Below are positions 4,606 to 7,280 of a DNA stretch of 7,280 nucleotides, one piece after another. This DNA is from Gammaproteobacteria bacterium (lineage in GTDB: Bacteria; Pseudomonadota; Gammaproteobacteria; Eutrophobiales; Eutrophobiaceae). Within the stretch, counting starts at the first letter, position 1. The number at the start of each line of letters is the position of its first letter. Made by a program: the position numbers and the translations under genes. The notes under the pieces were generated by a model that saw only the letters and a list, made by a program, of their open reading frames with translations, was not told the DNA's origin and made no database searches. Where the stretch lies: contig JACQHV010000060.1 of the NCBI GenBank assembly GCA_016198885.1, positions 1 to 7,280 on the forward strand. The letters run 5' to 3'.

Positions 4606-6324
4606 ATGTCAGATGTTGATTCTGTACAACGCATACACAAACTTCCGGAAACATTAGTTAATCAGATCGCGGCTGGTGAGGTAATTGAACGGCCGGCATC
4701 GGTAGTAAAGGAATTACTGGAAAACAGTCTGGACGCGAATGCCACTAATATTACCATTGAAATAAAAAGGGGCGGCAGCCGTCTGATTCGCATTCAGGAT
4801 AATGGACACGGAATACATGCCGATGATCTTGTACTGGCCATTGATCGTCACACCACCAGCAAAATTCACAGCCCGGCTGATCTTGCCCGGATCACCACCC
4901 TGGGTTTTCGCGGCGAGGCATTATCAAGCATCGCATCAGTGTCCAGATTTATTTTATCATCGCGTCAGTTGAATGCTGAACATGGATGGACTGTCAAGAA
5001 TTCTTCCCAAGAAAGGATGCCACAGATACAACCGGCCGCCCATCCCGTGGGAACAACGGTTGAAGTCAGGGATCTGTTTTATAACATCCCGGCACGGCGC
5101 AAATTCATGCGTTCAGAAAAAACTGAATATATACACATCCAGGAACTTGTTAAACGAATCGCACTAAGCCGTTTTAATGTTTCGATTCGTCTGTATCATA
5201 ATGATCGGCGGATATTTCACTGTGCCGGTATGGAAGATGATCCTGCACAACGGGTGCGGGCAATCCATGGTGAATCGTTTTTCATCCATTCATTGCCTGT
5301 GGATCAGCTCTCAGGCGGTCTGCATTTACGGGGGTGGCTGGGAAAGCCGGTGTTAGCCCGCAGTCAGTCCGATCAACAATATTTTTACCTGAACGGGCGT
5401 ATTATCCGCGACAAGCAGGTCAATCATGCAATACGGATGGCCTTTCAGGATCTTCTTTATCCAGGCCGGTATGCGACCTACATTTTATATCTTGAAATGG
5501 ATGCCTCTGCCGCAGACGTGAATGTACATCCTGCCAAACATGAAGTGCGCTTTCGTGAGGCCAGGAATGTCCATGATTTTATCTACAGCAGTCTTGCTAA
5601 TGTTCTGCATGCCTGTAATAAAGTCCTTATTCAATCTGGCGATCAAAATTACTCACCGCCATTTCCGATCCCGGACATCAATTTGATCAGTGATCAGCAG
5701 GCAAATTACCCGAATTCCCTGAACAAGACTGCTGAGGAACCTATATTTTCACCGGAACATGGAAAGGCGCTTGCCCTGATTAAGGGCCGCTTTTTGATTG
5801 CGGAAAGCGTTACCGGCGTAATTCTGGTTGATGTCCGGCGCGCCAGGGAATTGATCACAGGTGTCCGGTTACAGGCGGCATATAAAGATGGCGGAATTCG
5901 TTCAAGACCTGTTCTTGTACCACTCATGCTTTCTTTTTCTGAATCTGACGCCGAGTTAATCATGCGAAATAGTGATGTGTTAAAAACACTGGGTCTTGTC
6001 ATTGAACGTATTGCACCCGTCTCAATATTAATTCGCGAATTACCTCTTATGCTTATCTATGCTGACGCCACGGCACTCATTGTTGATATTATCAATGTCC
6101 TCCGTAAGGTGCATGATACTACCGGGTCAATAGATAAACTCATAGTCACTCTGGCCAATCATGCCAGTGACAGCGCGCCACAATCTCTCACTCTTGCAGA
6201 AATGAATACCTTGCTTGGAGAATTGAAAGGAGTTGAACGGAAGATTCAGGCCGGAATATTTCAAAGCGCGTGGCGATCGTTCGATATGCGGGAGCTGGAT
6301 GATTTGTTTCAACATGGAAATTGA
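4606..6324 (+). CDS. mutL: DNA mismatch repair protein MutL, endonuclease motifs degenerate
   Basis: MutL is the dimeric ATPase that links mismatch-bound MutS to strand incision and helicase loading. The 572-residue protein has the GHKL ATPase domain at about 11-340: QIAAGEVIERPASVVKELLENSLDA with E36 (equivalent to E. coli catalytic E29), DNGHGI (65-70), GFRGEAL (100-106), GTTVEVRDLFYNIPARRKF (149-167) and DVNVHPAKHEVRF (304-316). A linker spans about 340-385 and the C-terminal dimerisation domain about 386-572. The DQHA(X)2E(X)4E metal motif of nicking MutLs is degraded to D409-VRRAR-E415-LITGV, and the CPHGRP-like motif is replaced by IFQSAW, so endonuclease activity is unlikely. The frame is open back to a GTG at 4477 (615 residues), but the extra 43 residues resemble nothing in MutL and that GTG has its AAGGAG overlapping it; ATG 4606 gives the usual short lead into HKLPETLVNQIAAGEV. 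The end overlaps miaA by 11 bases. Confidence 0.95.
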   Translation: MSDVDSVQRIHKLPETLVNQIAAGEVIERPASVVKELLENSLDANATNITIEIKRGGSRLIRIQDNGHGIHADDLVLAIDRHTTSKIHSPADLARITTLGFRGEALSSIASVSRFILSSRQLNAEHGWTVKNSSQERMPQIQPAAHPVGTTVEVRDLFYNIPARRKFMRSEKTEYIHIQELVKRIALSRFNVSIRLYHNDRRIFHCAGMEDDPAQRVRAIHGESFFIHSLPVDQLSGGLHLRGWLGKPVLARSQSDQQYFYLNGRIIRDKQVNHAIRMAFQDLLYPGRYATYILYLEMDASAADVNVHPAKHEVRFREARNVHDFIYSSLANVLHACNKVLIQSGDQNYSPPFPIPDINLISDQQANYPNSLNKTAEEPIFSPEHGKALALIKGRFLIAESVTGVILVDVRRARELITGVRLQAAYKDGGIRSRPVLVPLMLSFSESDAELIMRNSDVLKTLGLVIERIAPVSILIRELPLMLIYADATALIVDIINVLRKVHDTTGSIDKLIVTLANHASDSAPQSLTLAEMNTLLGELKGVERKIQAGIFQSAWRSFDMRELDDLFQHGN

Positions 6325-7270
6325 GACAGGGTTGCCGGTAATTTTCCTCATGGGCCCCACCTCTGCGGGCAAGACAAAACTCGCGGTTGAACTTTGTCAA
6401 CATTTGCCACTGAATATTGTCAGTGTGGATTCAGCGATGATCTATCGTTATATGATTATCGGTACTGCCAAACCTTCGGCAGAGATTCTCAGAATTGCCC
6501 CACATCGTTTGATCGATATCTGTGATCCTGCCGAATCCTATTCGGCAGCCCGGTTTCGCAGTGACGCCCTGGCTGAAATTGAGGACATTCATGCATGCAA
6601 CAAAATACCCTTATTGGTAGGAGGTACTGGTCTTTATTTCCGAACACTCGAACATGGCATGTCGCAATTGCCATCTGCCAGTGAGCAAGTGAGGTATCAG
6701 CTTGCGGCCGAAGCGCTGACAAAAGGCTGGAAGGTGATGCATGAACAGTTGGCAGAGATCGATCCGATCGCTGCTACCAGGATCCACCCTAATGACCCTC
6801 AGCGTATTCAACGGGCGCTGGAGGTCTATGCCCTGACGGGCAGGTCCATGAGCGAACATTTTAGTCAGACCACAGCAACGCCATTGTCAAATAAGGTGAT
6901 TAAAATCATTACGGCCCCAAAGGATCGCGGCTTTATTCATGAGCAGATCAAACTTCGATTCCTGCAGATGCTGGAAGATGGCCTGATAGATGAGGTCAAA
7001 TCGTTATATGAGCGTGGTGATCTTACCTCTGGAATGCCTTCCATGCGGTTGGTCGGCTATCGGCAGGTCTGGCAGTACCTGGAGGGCTTGCTTGACTATG
7101 ACCAGATGGTGGAACATGCAATTGTTGCAACGCGTCAATTAGCGAAGCGTCAGTTGACCTGGCTGCGTAGAGAGCAGGGTGCTCACTGGTTTGAGAGTCA
7201 GGATCATCACATACTTGGCAACATACTGAAATTTCTGGAAGAAAATCGGAATATGCCGTCCAGAATGTAA
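6314..7270 (+). CDS. miaA: tRNA dimethylallyltransferase (tRNA A37 prenyltransferase)
   Basis: MiaA transfers a dimethylallyl group to N6 of A37 in tRNAs that read codons starting with U, the first step towards ms2i6A, which MiaB completes. The 318-residue protein matches the family length (E. coli 316). Motifs are the P-loop GPTSAGKT (14-21), VDSAMIYR (38-45), HRLIDICDPAESYSAARF (64-81), LVGGTGLYF (101-109), RIHPNDPQRIQRALEVY (156-172), LVGYRQVWQYL (246-256) and ATRQLAKRQLTWLR (272-285). The usual GMDIGTAKP stretch reads YMIIGTAKP here (Y46, I48), an unusual pair of changes. A longer in-frame reading from 6233 exists, but the ATG at 6314 leads straight into the P-loop strand as in relatives. 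The start lies inside mutL, overlapping its last 11 bases with no good SD sequence, so translation is probably coupled to mutL. In gammaproteobacteria hfq normally follows. Confidence 0.96.
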   Translation: MEIETGLPVIFLMGPTSAGKTKLAVELCQHLPLNIVSVDSAMIYRYMIIGTAKPSAEILRIAPHRLIDICDPAESYSAARFRSDALAEIEDIHACNKIPLLVGGTGLYFRTLEHGMSQLPSASEQVRYQLAAEALTKGWKVMHEQLAEIDPIAATRIHPNDPQRIQRALEVYALTGRSMSEHFSQTTATPLSNKVIKIITAPKDRGFIHEQIKLRFLQMLEDGLIDEVKSLYERGDLTSGMPSMRLVGYRQVWQYLEGLLDYDQMVEHAIVATRQLAKRQLTWLRREQGAHWFESQDHHILGNILKFLEENRNMPSRM

Positions 7271-7276
7271 TATAAT
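7271..7276 (+). promoter_or_regulatory. Perfect TATAAT -10 hexamer after miaA, possible promoter for the next gene
   Basis: TATAAT begins immediately after the miaA stop codon. No good -35 box is present 16-18 bases upstream (GGAATA at 17 bases is poor) and there is no TG extension. In E. coli hfq has promoters within and near miaA, so a promoter here would be in a sensible place, but the downstream gene is outside the window and A/T-rich chance matches are common. Confidence 0.3.
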
Positions 7277-7280
7277 TAAA

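Noticed and set aside
5706..6002. 98-codon minus-strand open frame inside mutL
   Set aside because: Antisense to the conserved C-terminal MutL coding region, with no family features.
6233..6313. Upstream in-frame start that would lengthen MiaA by 27 residues
   Set aside because: It overlaps the MutL C-terminus deeply, and the added residues have no counterpart in MiaA; ATG 6314 gives the family-typical N-terminus.
1..7280. Mobile element, CRISPR, toxin-antitoxin or defence genes
   Set aside because: No terminal repeats with a transposase, no regularly spaced repeats and no extra genes were seen; every large frame is a known housekeeping gene.

Overview
The window is a conserved housekeeping segment of a proteobacterial chromosome, most likely gammaproteobacterial. 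The order orn, nnr (yjeF), tsaE (yjeE), amiB, mutL, miaA on one strand is the block known from Escherichia coli and Pseudomonas, where hfq and hflX follow. A betaproteobacterium is not excluded, because parts of the order also occur there. Base composition looks moderate and even across the genes. I see no insertion sequence, tRNA, rRNA, CRISPR array or prophage gene.

Layout: bases 1-275 hold, on the minus strand, the first 91 codons of an M48 (Ste24/CAAX-protease type) membrane metallopeptidase that runs off the left edge. A 105-base divergent spacer (276-380) follows. The rest is on the plus strand: orn (381-917), a 16-base gap, nnr (934-2433) and tsaE (2430-2879, ATGA overlap with nnr) form one tight transcription unit. 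A 162-base AT-rich spacer with two small inverted repeats and a possible promoter leads to amiB (3042-4343). A 262-base spacer (4344-4605), unusually rich in inverted repeats, precedes mutL (4606-6324). miaA (6314-7270) overlaps the end of mutL by 11 bases. The window ends 10 bases after miaA in a perfect TATAAT hexamer, possibly part of a promoter for the next gene, expected to be hfq.

Together the genes do maintenance work: Orn finishes RNA decay and degrades pGpG, Nnr repairs damaged NAD(P)H, TsaE takes part in t6A modification of tRNA, AmiB splits septal peptidoglycan, MutL couples mismatch recognition to repair, and MiaA prenylates A37 of tRNAs that read U-starting codons. tsaE and miaA both act at position 37 of the tRNA anticodon loop.

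I found no undescribed defence, mobile or biosynthetic system. The points most worth a second look are the structured spacer before mutL (competing stems, a 12-bp A/U-rich hairpin and a GC stem touching the mutL start codon), the degenerate endonuclease motifs of MutL, a six-codon mini-ORF that exactly bridges orn and nnr, and two unusual residues in a conserved MiaA segment.
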